From positions 1 to 39,501 of the forward strand of contig JAQTPC010000009.1 in NCBI GenBank assembly GCA_028713005.1: 39,501 bases of DNA, written 5' to 3'. Both the position numbers and the translations under genes were made by a program. This document shows, piece after piece, positions 14,672 through 22,304 of the stretch (within the stretch, counting starts at the first letter, position 1; every line of letters starts with the position of its first letter). The notes beneath the pieces were generated by a model that saw only the letters and a program-made list of their open reading frames with translations, did not search any database and was not told where the DNA came from. The DNA comes from Minisyncoccota bacterium (GTDB lineage Bacteria; Patescibacteriota; Minisyncoccia; Phycocordibacterales; PALSA-1337).

Positions 14672-15970
14672 TTATTGTGTTGTGGCTTGTCTGATCAAAG
14701 CATCGTACTGAAGGCCCCAATCTTCAATCGCCTGATATGATGAACGCTGCCCTGTCGTGATAGATTCTACCATATTGCCGAGTATGCTTGCAGACTGAAC
14801 TGGATCAACATCAAGCCATGCTTTGCTGACAAGTGCCGCTTCACCAAACACAGAAAGATATGGGTCATTTGAACCTTGGGCGATAAGATCTGTGCGCACA
14901 GGAGGTAGGTACATTGTCTTTGCCAAAGCTGCAAGATAACTTGGCTGAGTCAATATAGAAAGCACTTGATAAACACCGTTAGCATTTGGAGATGATTTTA
15001 CAATTGAAAAACCGTACATCCTGCCATATGTCGCTTTTATTCCTCCTTTACGAATCTGAGGTAATGGTGCAGCGTCAAAGTTCAGATTTTCATTTTTATC
15101 ACGAAGTGTCTTGAGCTCTGAAGCAAAGCCAAAATACGTACCGAGTGTGCCCGCCAAAAATGCCGTGCGTGAATCTGGCATGCCACGATTCCATGAATAA
15201 TTACTGTTTGTTGGGTCAATGAATTGTGAAAAGAAATCAAGCGCGAGTTTTGGACTCACTTTTGCTGATATACGCAACGTTGTCTGCAAGCCACCTTGCG
15301 CATTATAAGCCGTGACAGGATTTCCCATTTGCATGAAAAGTGAGCCGAGAATCTCACGAGAACTAAGAACATTGGTGAAATCTCCGAGCGCTATGGCAGA
15401 TTTTCTAATATTGCCATTTGAATCCTTAACTGTGAGTTTTGAGATGATATTGGTAAATTCATCCCAATATCGAGGGTACGTTGCGATGCCTGCAGTATTG
15501 TACATATCACGATTCCAATACATGATGAGCGGATCAATAGTGAAAGGCAGAGCGAGTATACCGTCATTTGTGGTATACATCTGAGCTTCCTGAACATACG
15601 TATCCATATAGGTACGTGCTGGATATGCAGAATATGGTATGACAGCAATCTTATCTTCATGAGGCAGAATCATATCTGCAGGTATCAAGATAGCGTCAGG
15701 ACCAGTGCCACGAGCGAGAGCGGCGATGAACTGCTGTGAAAATGCAGCTGGGTCGATCTGCTTGTAGTTGACGGTGATCGGTGAACCTGAATTGTTATTT
15801 ATATTTGAAATATAGTCGCTAAATATGCTTGATGAAAATGTACCCCAGATGGTCACCGCCGGTAACTGTGTACTCGAACTGGTATTACCTTTGTACATAG
15901 CAAAAGAAACTACACCAACGATAATAAATAGTACAAATGTTCCAAGAAAAATGATTTGAAATTTGGTCAT
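14672..15970 (-). CDS. Membrane-anchored extracellular solute-binding protein, family 1
   Basis: The family normally delivers sugars or similar ligands to ABC transporters. The 432-residue protein starts with one hydrophobic segment (about 5-25) without a lipobox Cys, so it is probably held by an uncleaved anchor. The mature part has family-1 features: VTIWGTFS, FIAALARGTGPDAILIP, ILALPFTIDPLIMYWNRDMY, PRYWDEF and GRMYGFSIVKSSPN. No permease or ATPase is nearby; instead five pilin-like genes follow, the first only 1 nt away. A methyltransferase precedes by 12 nt. It may bind a ligand outside the cell for a filament or secretion apparatus rather than for an ABC importer (inference). Family assignment is solid; role is not. 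Confidence 0.88.
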   Translation of the reverse strand: MTKFQIIFLGTFVLFIIVGVVSFAMYKGNTSSSTQLPAVTIWGTFSSSIFSDYISNINNNSGSPITVNYKQIDPAAFSQQFIAALARGTGPDAILIPADMILPHEDKIAVIPYSAYPARTYMDTYVQEAQMYTTNDGILALPFTIDPLIMYWNRDMYNTAGIATYPRYWDEFTNIISKLTVKDSNGNIRKSAIALGDFTNVLSSREILGSLFMQMGNPVTAYNAQGGLQTTLRISAKVSPKLALDFFSQFIDPTNSNYSWNRGMPDSRTAFLAGTLGTYFGFASELKTLRDKNENLNFDAAPLPQIRKGGIKATYGRMYGFSIVKSSPNANGVYQVLSILTQPSYLAALAKTMYLPPVRTDLIAQGSNDPYLSVFGEAALVSKAWLDVDPVQSASILGNMVESITTGQRSSYQAIEDWGLQYDALIRQATTQ

Positions 15971-15982
15971 AATGATAATGTA

Positions 15983-16501
15983 CTATGATCGGGTTAATAC
16001 CAAGCCATAATGGTGGTCACCTGCCCCGAACGATTGATCCAACTTGAAACCAATTTTCTCAAAGAGCATCTGCGCGCGAGCAGAAGGAAAAAGAGTCTTT
16101 GGACTGAGAGGACTGCCACCATTCCAATCAATAACCATGACTTTGCCCCCAGGTTTGATGAGGCGTTTGATCTCCAGAGCAAATTCTTCAGGTTTTTCTA
16201 TTTGAAAAAGAACATTTGATGCTATGACTCTATCAGCGATATTTTCACGTAACTTAGTGCCACCGATTTTTTCGGCATTTGCCCAAACAACCTCTATATT
16301 TCGTAAGTTTTGTTGTGCGCCTGCTGTACGAATACGTTCGAGAAGATCTTTTTGTACATCGATAGCATAGACGCGCCCACCGGGACCAACGCGACGAGCT
16401 GACTCTATCGTATAGAAACCTGAACCTGCGCCGAGGTCTACTACTTTCATACCGAGAGAGAGTCCTAGTTTGGATAGGTTGGCATTAGGGTCTGAGAACA
16501 T
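15983..16501 (-). CDS. Class I SAM-dependent methyltransferase
   Basis: The 172-residue protein has motif I VVDLGAGSGFYT (about 19-30) and an acidic end of strand 2 in VYAIDVQKDLL. It also has the strand 4 region RVIASNVLFQI and KPGGKVMVIDW, all typical of UbiE/Methyltransf_11 enzymes. It is shorter than UbiE and lacks a recognisable substrate motif, so the substrate is unknown. A TATAAT box (16508-16513) ends 6 nt before the ATG, giving a leaderless layout. It is first in the leftward unit with the solute-binding protein and pilin-like genes, 12 nt upstream of the former. Confidence 0.88.
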   Translation of the reverse strand: MFSDPNANLSKLGLSLGMKVVDLGAGSGFYTIESARRVGPGGRVYAIDVQKDLLERIRTAGAQQNLRNIEVVWANAEKIGGTKLRENIADRVIASNVLFQIEKPEEFALEIKRLIKPGGKVMVIDWNGGSPLSPKTLFPSARAQMLFEKIGFKLDQSFGAGDHHYGLVLTRS

Positions 16502-16507
16502 GGCTAT

Positions 16508-16513
16508 ATTATA
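16508..16513 (-). promoter_or_regulatory. -10 box (TATAAT), 6 nt before the methyltransferase ATG
   Basis: A perfect TATAAT on the minus strand places the predicted start of transcription at or next to the A of the ATG. It heads the methyltransferase, solute-binding protein and pilin-like run. Confidence 0.65.
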
Positions 16514-16662
16514 GCAAAGGAGTGAGAAGAATGGAGAAAGGAGTATGGGGACAAATACTTCACTATTTCATTATCAGAACTTTATTATTCCATGAGATCT
16601 TTTTGAGCAGAACTTTATTTCGGTTGTTTATGATTTACGTGTGGTGGTCAAAAGCCACCCGT

Positions 16663-16731
16663 GGGTCCACTAATGGTTTAGCATCCTTGGTTTGACACCT
16701 AGGATGAGGGGTTCGATCCCCCTTGGATCCA
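16663..16731 (+). tRNA. Aberrant tRNA-Val-like gene (GAC in the anticodon loop region), short D arm
   Basis: The acceptor GGGTCCA pairs with TGGATCC (one G-T wobble), and AGGGG-TTCGATC-CCCCT is a perfect T arm. The central part reads CCTTGG, TTTGACA, CCTAGG with one T-T mismatch. Compared with a normal bacterial tRNA-Val(GAC), about three bases are missing between acceptor and D stem, and the anticodon helix is lengthened. By strict 7-nt loop counting the anticodon would be TGA; by similarity to tRNA-Val it would be GAC. The length is 69 nt, the discriminator is A, and CCA is not encoded. It may be a decayed or a non-standard tRNA. Confidence 0.5.
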
Positions 16732-16744
16732 CAATTACAGATAC

Positions 16745-16774
16745 TTGACTTAGCTACTCAAAATAAAATACAAT
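16745..16774 (+). promoter_or_regulatory. Promoter TTGACT-N18-TACAAT of the candidate small RNA
   Basis: The -35 is at 16745-16750 and the -10 at 16769-16774. It predicts a transcript start near 16781. No protein gene follows on the plus strand before the hairpin terminator at 16881. Confidence 0.6.
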
Positions 16775-16780
16775 TATCAT

Positions 16781-16915
16781 ATCGATTAATTTCGATTGGT
16801 GGATCGTCCCCTAACTAATGGTGAAAACCATCCAGTGGTGGGCCCAATAGATTCGTATTTGAGTCTATTTCAAATATGTCAACACAAAACTCGCCTTTCC
16901 GGCGGGTTTTGTGTT
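16781..16915 (+). ncRNA. Candidate structured small RNA, about 135 nt
   Basis: The 414-nt space between the methyltransferase and the Nudix gene holds the tRNA-like gene and this unit. It has its own promoter and a terminator, and no plausible coding. Drawable elements are ATCGA with TCGAT, then ACT-A-ATGGT, a GAAA tetraloop, ACCAT-CC-AGT flanked by TCCCC and GTGGG, then AATAGATTC with GAGTCTATT, and finally the terminator. I do not recognise the RNA family. A small regulatory or housekeeping RNA is possible. Confidence 0.5.
16881..16915. terminator. Bidirectional hairpin terminator
   Basis: ACACAAAAC-T-CGCC pairs with GGCG-G-GTTTTGTGT around TTTCC. T-rich flanks on both strands let it end both the candidate small RNA (plus) and the Nudix gene (minus), whose stop lies directly beside it. 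Confidence 0.8.
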
Positions 16916-17356
16916 TTAGGAATTCCTTATTGCAATATATTCTTGTACGCCTTTAAGCCATCCGCCCTTAAAATAATTCTGAGGATTAAATGTTTTCGGA
17001 TCAGCCCATAACATTTCAGTATGACGCTCAGACAGCTTCACGTCGCCTGATTTCCAAATCGCCGAATAACCGATGGCGAATATACGCACCGTTGGATTTC
17101 CTGGGGAAACTTCCACTCTTTCATGTCGCAGAAATACGATTGGTTTACCCACTTCGTATTTGATTTCTTGACCAACCTCTTGAGACATCTTTCTCGCAAT
17201 TATACCCTCTAACGGAGCCTCAAATTCGTCTTTTTTTATTCGCCCTCCTGGCAGATCCCAATCTCCGAAATTATCTTTCATGACTAAAAACTTTCCTTCT
17301 TTCTCTAAAAAGACCTTAACAGCAACAAAATATGTATCCTTATCTTGTATGCTCAT
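16916..17356 (-). CDS. Nudix-fold protein with an atypical Nudix box
   Basis: I place the start at the ATG at 17356 (MSIQDKD), 14 nt after the gyrA stop; a GTG at 17380 overlapping gyrA is possible. The 146-residue product begins VAVKVFLEKEGKFLVMKDNFG and has WDLPGGRIKKDE as the first half of a Nudix box. After this Glu there are about three extra residues, the Arg-Glu pair reads Arg-Lys (ARKMSQEVG) and the Glu-Glu pair reads Gln-Glu. Metal binding is therefore uncertain. The rest (VRIFAIGYSAIW, HTEMLWADP) fits the Nudix fold. It is probably co-transcribed with gyrA. Confidence 0.75.
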   Translation of the reverse strand: MSIQDKDTYFVAVKVFLEKEGKFLVMKDNFGDWDLPGGRIKKDEFEAPLEGIIARKMSQEVGQEIKYEVGKPIVFLRHERVEVSPGNPTVRIFAIGYSAIWKSGDVKLSERHTEMLWADPKTFNPQNYFKGGWLKGVQEYIAIRNS

Positions 17357-17370
17357 AATTAAATAATTTT

Positions 17371-19869
17371 TTACAAGCACACCAAACTCGCTAGTTCATC
17401 ACCCTCACGAAGCTTCATGATGCGCACGCCTTGAGTTGCGCGACTGAGTGCAGGGATCTCTTTGATATCGACACGGATGACCTGACTGTTCTTTGACATA
17501 GCAATGATCTCTTCATCATCATCAGTGACAACCTTTGCCGCCATGAGGGCACCAGTCTTTGCTGTGACATTCATAGTGAGGATACCTGAACCACCACGAC
17601 CTTGGACCTTATACTCACTCAAATCAGTTTTCTTTCCATACCCATTGCCACCCATAACGAAAAGTGATGGGTTCTTTGCATCCTTTGAGATCATATCCGC
17701 AGAGATGACTGCATCAGCCTCGATCTTTTTCTTTGGATCTGCATCCGCAAGCTTGATGACACGCACACCTGCTGCATTTCTTCCCATTTCACGTACATCG
17801 CTTTCTTTGAAGCGGATTGACTGACCTTCCTTTGTAGCGATCATGATGTCCTGACCCTTTGAGACAAATGAAGCTGAGATGAGCACATCGCCCGCATCGA
17901 GCGTGATAGCGATCAATCCTGAGCGACGAACGTCCTTGAACTGCTGAGCTGAGGTTTTCTTTCCCGTACCATTACGAGTAACCATCATGAGAGAAAGTCC
18001 TTCTGCAGCCTTTTTATCCTTTGGCATTGGCAGAATAGAAGTGATACGTTCGCCATCAGCAAGAGAGATGAAGTTCATGATGGACTTGCCACGAGTAGCA
18101 CGCTTACCTTCGGGGATCTCAAACATCTTGATCTGGTACGCCTTTCCACGATCACTAAAGAATAAGAGATCGTTATGAGTAGAAGCATAGACAAGGTGCG
18201 TGATAAAGTCCTCCTCCTTTGTATCGAGGTCGACAACACCAACACCACCGCGCTTTTGTTTGCGATACTCGCCTGGATCAGTGCGCTTGATATAGCCACC
18301 CTTAGTGAGCACGAGCACTGACTCTTGGTCAGGGATGAGATCTTCAGCCACGAACTCCTTTACACCATGCTTGATGAGCTTGGTACGACGTTCATTGCCG
18401 TAACGAGCTTTGATCTCAGTCAGTTCATTCTTGATGATACTGCGAATCTTTTTTTCACTACCGAGGATACCTTTGAGCTCTTCGATGAGAGCTTGAACTT
18501 CTGCAAGCTCATCGAGAACCTTTTTGCGTTCGAGACCAGCAAGCTTGACGAGACGCATATCGAGGATGGCCTGAGCCTGGAGATCACTGAACTTAAATTT
18601 CTTTATGAGAGCGGCTTTTGCTTCGACAGCGTCTTTTGAACCACGAATAAGAGAAATGATCTCATCGATATGGTCGAGCGCCTTCTTTAAACCGAGCAAG
18701 ATATGTTCGCGTGCTTCTGCAGCATTGAGATCGAACTGGGTACGACGACGAATAACTTCGATACGGTGTTTGACGAACTCCTGAAGAATACTCTTGAGAC
18801 CGAGCGTATGAGGCACACCATCGACGAGCGCCACCATGTTGACGTGGAACGACTCTTCGAGCTGAGTATGCTTGTAAATGAGGTTAAGGACCTTTTCTGG
18901 GAACGATCCTGACTTGAGATCGATAACGATACGAATATCCTTGTCTGATTCGTCACGGAGACCACGTACACCTTCGATGATCTTTTCACGTACAAGATCG
19001 GCAATCTTGATAATGAGTTCGTTTTTGTTTACACGGAATGGAATAGAGGTGATGATGATCTGATACTGGCCTTTTTTGTCCTCTGTGATCTCAGCTTCAC
19101 CACGAACAACGATACCTCCACGACCAGTAGCATAGGCATGATGAATGTCTTTTTCTCCATACATAACTGCACCGAGTGGAAAATCAGGACCTTTGATGAA
19201 AGTGAGCATGTCCTCAGTCGTCGCTTGAGGATTTTCTATGAGATGGACAGTGGCATCAACAATCTCGCCCAAGTTATGAGGAGGAATGTTAGTAGCCATA
19301 CCAACAGCGATACCGAGCGTACCATTCAAAAGGAGGTTTGGAACAGCTGTAGGCATAACACTTGGTTCCTTCTTTGTACCGTCGTAGTTTGGATGAAAAT
19401 TAACAGTATCTTTGTCGATATCGCGGAGGAGCTCAGCAGACATGCGTGACATGCGCGCTTCGGTATAACGCATTGCAGCAGCCGGATCACCGTCGACTGT
19501 ACCAAAGTTACCTTGTCCTTGGACGAGTGGATAACGCATAGTGAAATCCTGCGCCATCTTGACCATAGAGTCATACACTGCAACATCACCGTGAGGGTGG
19601 TAGTTACCGAGCACATCACCCACAACCACAGCTGATTTGCGGAACTTTGCAGAAGCAGTGAGACCTTTTTCATGCATAGCAAAGAGGATGCGACGGTGCA
19701 CTGGTTTGAGACCATCACGCACATCAGGGAGTGCACGATCAGTGATAACTGACATGGCATAGTCGAGGAATGAGTTGCGCATCTCAACCGTGATCGATCG
19801 TGCGCGGATACCATCTGCTTCTGGACGCTTTTCAACAGGAACCTCTGGTTGTTCTGATTTCTTAGCCAT
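17371..19869 (-). CDS. gyrA: DNA gyrase subunit A
   Basis: GyrA is the DNA-breaking and rejoining subunit of gyrase, which adds negative supercoils. The 832-residue protein has the breakage-reunion domain with catalytic Tyr135 in AMRYTEARM, followed by coiled-coil and C-gate regions and a C-terminal beta-pinwheel (about 520-832). The pinwheel has the GyrA-box-like KQKRGGVGV, which supports gyrase over topoisomerase IV. In the quinolone-binding segment [10 protein letters not shown] the usual Ser (Ser83 in E. coli numbering) is Val96 while the Asp is kept. gyrB is not in the window. A TATAAT box occurs at 19915-19920 on the minus strand, about 45 nt before the ATG. Confidence 0.95.
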   Translation of the reverse strand: MAKKSEQPEVPVEKRPEADGIRARSITVEMRNSFLDYAMSVITDRALPDVRDGLKPVHRRILFAMHEKGLTASAKFRKSAVVVGDVLGNYHPHGDVAVYDSMVKMAQDFTMRYPLVQGQGNFGTVDGDPAAAMRYTEARMSRMSAELLRDIDKDTVNFHPNYDGTKKEPSVMPTAVPNLLLNGTLGIAVGMATNIPPHNLGEIVDATVHLIENPQATTEDMLTFIKGPDFPLGAVMYGEKDIHHAYATGRGGIVVRGEAEITEDKKGQYQIIITSIPFRVNKNELIIKIADLVREKIIEGVRGLRDESDKDIRIVIDLKSGSFPEKVLNLIYKHTQLEESFHVNMVALVDGVPHTLGLKSILQEFVKHRIEVIRRRTQFDLNAAEAREHILLGLKKALDHIDEIISLIRGSKDAVEAKAALIKKFKFSDLQAQAILDMRLVKLAGLERKKVLDELAEVQALIEELKGILGSEKKIRSIIKNELTEIKARYGNERRTKLIKHGVKEFVAEDLIPDQESVLVLTKGGYIKRTDPGEYRKQKRGGVGVVDLDTKEEDFITHLVYASTHNDLLFFSDRGKAYQIKMFEIPEGKRATRGKSIMNFISLADGERITSILPMPKDKKAAEGLSLMMVTRNGTGKKTSAQQFKDVRRSGLIAITLDAGDVLISASFVSKGQDIMIATKEGQSIRFKESDVREMGRNAAGVRVIKLADADPKKKIEADAVISADMISKDAKNPSLFVMGGNGYGKKTDLSEYKVQGRGGSGILTMNVTAKTGALMAAKVVTDDDEEIIAMSKNSQVIRVDIKEIPALSRATQGVRIMKLREGDELASLVCL

Positions 19870-19914
19870 GGGATAGGAATAAAAGGGATCGTTTGGTAAT
19901 TAAAACGTCTATAT

Positions 19915-19920
19915 ATTATA
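19915..19920 (-). promoter_or_regulatory. -10 box (TATAAT) upstream of gyrA
   Basis: A perfect TATAAT on the minus strand, about 45 nt before the gyrA ATG. The -35 match is poor. Confidence 0.4.
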
Positions 19921-19943
19921 GCATTTTTTAACTGACAAACACA

Positions 19944-19971
19944 TTGACATGTTGATTATTTACTGTAATTA
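19944..19971 (+). promoter_or_regulatory. Promoter TTGACA with -10 TAATTA/AATTAT
   Basis: The -35 TTGACA lies at 19944-19949. The -10 starts at 19966 or 19967 (16-17 bp spacer). It drives the 143-aa gene at 20011 and is divergent from gyrA. Confidence 0.65.
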
Positions 19972-20010
19972 TTTGATTAAATAACACGAACATTCAAAGA
20001 AAGGATGACT

Positions 20011-20442
20011 ATGAGTAACGAAAATATACCTCCCCTTTACCGAGCAAGCCAAGAAGATGTTATGGCAGGCTACGTGCGAAGCAAAGCATTCCGCAACAAA
20101 GATGAGCAGGGACAATTGCACATGTTTTTCAGCCCTACGCGCGTGCCGCTCGGTCTGACGAACCAGCAGATTCGCGTTTGCCTCAACATCGCCAAACTTA
20201 AGAACGACCGTGACAAGGCAGAACGTGACCTTGCTATCTCAAAAATCCGCCCGCTTGATGAATTCCCTGAATACATGAAAAATGACGAGGAATTCATGAT
20301 GCACTATCTTTTCGAATTAGCAAAGGCAAGCATAGGAGGAAGAACATATCCCAAACAACTTCCGCACGAACTCATCTGTGCAGAGTTTATGACCGACGAG
20401 CGTTTCAATCAAGGCATCGTCAAATTCCTCGCTACACTCTAA
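20011..20442 (+). CDS. Unknown 143-aa soluble protein
   Basis: I do not recognise the family. Of two nearby ATGs the second (20011) has proper spacing from the Shine-Dalgarno AAAGAAAGGA, so translation probably starts with MSNENIPPLYR. The product is hydrophilic and mostly helical, with a basic central stretch (AKLKNDRDKAERDLA) and an acidic segment (MKNDEEFMM). No membrane segment, metal motif or known domain is visible. It is a single-gene unit with its own promoter and terminator and a GC-rich composition, like the genes at 8.3-12.3 kb and 21.7 kb. Confidence 0.75.
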   Translation: MSNENIPPLYRASQEDVMAGYVRSKAFRNKDEQGQLHMFFSPTRVPLGLTNQQIRVCLNIAKLKNDRDKAERDLAISKIRPLDEFPEYMKNDEEFMMHYLFELAKASIGGRTYPKQLPHELICAEFMTDERFNQGIVKFLATL

Positions 20443-20462
20443 TGCATTCCACCCAAACAAAA

Positions 20463-20497
20463 ACCGCCTCGAGCAATCGAGGCGGTGTTTTATTTTT
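20463..20497. terminator. Bidirectional hairpin terminator
   Basis: ACCGCCTCGA pairs perfectly with TCGAGGCGGT around GCAA. T-rich tails on both strands serve the 143-aa gene (plus) and the membrane protein gene (minus) that converge here. Confidence 0.9.
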
Positions 20498-20499
20498 TG

Positions 20500-20527
20500 T
20501 TTACTAATTTCTGATTACTTTCCAGCC
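20500..20527. repeat. Short heptad-repeat stretch
   Basis: Units tttacta, atttctg, attactt and tccagcc follow at 7-nt steps between the terminator and the stop of the minus-strand membrane protein. This is the weakest of the heptad blocks. Confidence 0.4.
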
Positions 20528-20823
20528 TATTTCCCTGGTGCAACTTGAATATCTGTGTAGGTAACTACGCGAGGCTTGAATATAAGATCTTTGATATCCC
20601 CAAAGAAATTTCCGACACTGGCCGTGAGTGATTGTGCTGGTGTACCAGCCTGCTCTACTGCATGCGCGACTGCTTGCTGTGTAGATTTGCCCATGGTGGT
20701 AAATGAAGCGACCCAAAAAGTGAAGATGATGAGCGTGACACCAAATGCTGACCAAAAAGCAATCTGTTTTTTGACATGCTCAGGCTTTTCACGAAGATTC
20801 TCTATATGTGATTGGATGCTCAT
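20527..20823 (-). CDS. Small single-span membrane protein, 98 aa
   Basis: I do not recognise the family. The charged N-terminus (about 1-20, HIENLREKPEHVKKQ) is followed by one hydrophobic span (about 21-43, FWSAFGVTLIIFTFWVASF). An exposed tail follows with an Ala/Gln-rich stretch and the segment VGNFFGDIKDLIF. The positive N-terminus suggests the tail lies outside. It is transcribed leftward, downstream of the MBL-fold gene, and ends at the shared terminator. Confidence 0.7.
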   Translation of the reverse strand: MSIQSHIENLREKPEHVKKQIAFWSAFGVTLIIFTFWVASFTTMGKSTQQAVAHAVEQAGTPAQSLTASVGNFFGDIKDLIFKPRVVTYTDIQVAPGK

Positions 20824-20865
20824 GTTGTATATAGTTTAGCACTCATGCATTGACGTGCAAGTAGA

Positions 20866-21516
20866 TTATTCCTGTTCCAAAATGATAACTTCAGCATCCT
20901 TACCTTCAAGATCTTTTTTCTTGAGAGTGAGCTTTGGTTCTGGTTTTGGATTTTCACCAGCTTCTTTGAGGAAAATTTTGAGAGAATTTTTGTCTCCAAT
21001 ATCTCCGAAATGCATCGGAATGATGATTTTAGGTTCGAGTGCAACCGCGAGTTTGTATGCTTTTGATGCATCGAGTACACCTTCTCCGCCAATCGGCACA
21101 AAGAGTATGTCTATACCGTCGATAGCCTCATCAGCATCTTTCGGAAGTGCTTCTTGATCGATCGCACCGAGGAAACAGATGTTCATACCTTCGAGCGCAA
21201 CAGAGTAAATAGTATTGATACGTTTTTCGCCGTCATAATTCGACTCAGAGCCGAAGCCTTTGATAAAAACGCCTTTGACTTCATATTCGCCAGGACCAGT
21301 GATAGCAAAAGGTTTCTTTTCACCAAAACCAACTTGATCAACACCGTTCATGTCAGGATGATTGAGCGTTGAAAGAACAACATCAGCACCAAACTTACTC
21401 GTTTTGAGCTTTCCTGCCTGCGCAGTCAGGGAACCTTTTGAAACAGGGTTGAAAGCAAGCGTTGTATCACCAAATGAAACTTTAAATGACTCGCCACCAA
21501 GAAATGTAATAATCAT
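20866..21516 (-). CDS. Metallo-beta-lactamase-fold hydrolase, UlaG-like
   Basis: The 216-residue protein begins MIITFLGGESFKVSF, the usual first strands of Lactamase_B_3/UlaG proteins, and has the late IIIPMHFGDIG with the metal-site His. Between them, DVVLSTLNHPDMNGV takes the place of the HxHxDH motif: one His (NHPD) aligns with part of it while the other ligands are not evident. The metal site is thus reduced and activity uncertain. I prefer the ATG at 21516; a GTG at 21525 is possible. A TATAGT box lies 9 nt upstream of the ATG. It precedes the small membrane protein by 42 nt on the same strand. Confidence 0.8.
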   Translation of the reverse strand: MIITFLGGESFKVSFGDTTLAFNPVSKGSLTAQAGKLKTSKFGADVVLSTLNHPDMNGVDQVGFGEKKPFAITGPGEYEVKGVFIKGFGSESNYDGEKRINTIYSVALEGMNICFLGAIDQEALPKDADEAIDGIDILFVPIGGEGVLDASKAYKLAVALEPKIIIPMHFGDIGDKNSLKIFLKEAGENPKPEPKLTLKKKDLEGKDAEVIILEQE

Positions 21517-21591
21517 AGTCGTCACACTATATCATATTCACATATACGGCACTAGGGCTTTATAGAGCCTTATTAACATGTTTGCGATTTA

Positions 21592-21620
21592 TTGACTTTA
21601 TCCATAAATAGTGCTATGAT
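21592..21620 (+). promoter_or_regulatory. Strong promoter TTGACT-N17-TATGAT
   Basis: The -35 is at 21592-21597 and the -10 at 21615-21620. The context TATTGACTTT..CATAAA matches the promoters at 8832 and 10732. The predicted leader is about 85 nt. Confidence 0.8.
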
Positions 21621-21712
21621 GTAGGCTGACTGAACAAACCTTGTAATGCATTCACATAAGCACGTCTGCTACTGTGGAGGCAACAAAAAACCAACAACCA
21701 ACGGAATAAATA

Positions 21713-22114
21713 ATGAGTGATACATCGTCCAAGAATCCCTCGGTCTTGATCATCGACACCAACCCTGACGTAGCAAAAATACTCGTGGAATGGATCGCTG
21801 AAAAATACCAGACCGTCGTTTGCACCAGCACTGAAGCTGGTGTGGCCAAAATCAAAAGCGACGGAGAGAGCTTCAGCGTCATTTTGACCAACTGGGGCAA
21901 AGCACACAGCTTGGGGACTACCGGCGAACGCATCATGCTCGCCGTAAAAGAGCACTGTCCTCAAATTCCCGTCATCGTAACGACCAGTCTGCCCAATCAT
22001 TATGACATTCGGGCTTACGGGCCGTTCGAGATCCTTCAGAAACCCATGAAACTGGGAACACTCGAGGAAGCCCTCGAACACGCAGTTGCAGGTGCGGCAC
22101 ACGTTTGTGCCTAG
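21713..22114 (+). CDS. Stand-alone receiver-like protein lacking the phosphoacceptor Asp
   Basis: The 133-residue protein has the receiver (CheY-like) order. Strand 1 is VLIIDTNPD with an acidic residue, strand 3 is FSVILTNWG, strand 4 is IPVIVTTS with the switch Thr/Ser, and strand 5 is EILQKPMK with the conserved Lys-Pro. The position of the phosphorylated Asp at the end of strand 3 is Asn (LTNW), so it should not be phosphorylated in the usual way. There is no output domain. It has its own strong promoter, a Shine-Dalgarno-like CGGA before the ATG, and a terminator. It may bind a partner constitutively (inference). The orphan histidine kinase at 31.3 kb is not linked. Confidence 0.8.
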   Translation: MSDTSSKNPSVLIIDTNPDVAKILVEWIAEKYQTVVCTSTEAGVAKIKSDGESFSVILTNWGKAHSLGTTGERIMLAVKEHCPQIPVIVTTSLPNHYDIRAYGPFEILQKPMKLGTLEEALEHAVAGAAHVCA

Positions 22115-22134
22115 AAGCGCCGCAAATCACACCA

Positions 22135-22168
22135 CCGCCAAGAGCAATCTTGTGCGGTGATTTTTATT
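22135..22168 (+). terminator. Rho-independent terminator
   Basis: CACCGC-CAAGA pairs with TCTTG-T-GCGGTG (one bulge) around GCAA, followed by ATTTTTATT. Confidence 0.85.
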
Positions 22169-22304
22169 GGACAAATGCTCAATAATACGTTATTCTCTTC
22201 CCTACGGCTGTAGAGCCATTTTTAGTCAGGTTCGTTTAATCATTTCGTGTTATCCCGCACTTATTTATTATTAGTTTTAAAAAGCGGAGCGCGAAAAACA
22301 AATT

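Noticed and set aside
14672-16501. The solute-binding protein unit as an ABC importer operon
   Set aside because: No permease or ATPase gene lies upstream or downstream; the neighbours are a methyltransferase and pilin-like genes.
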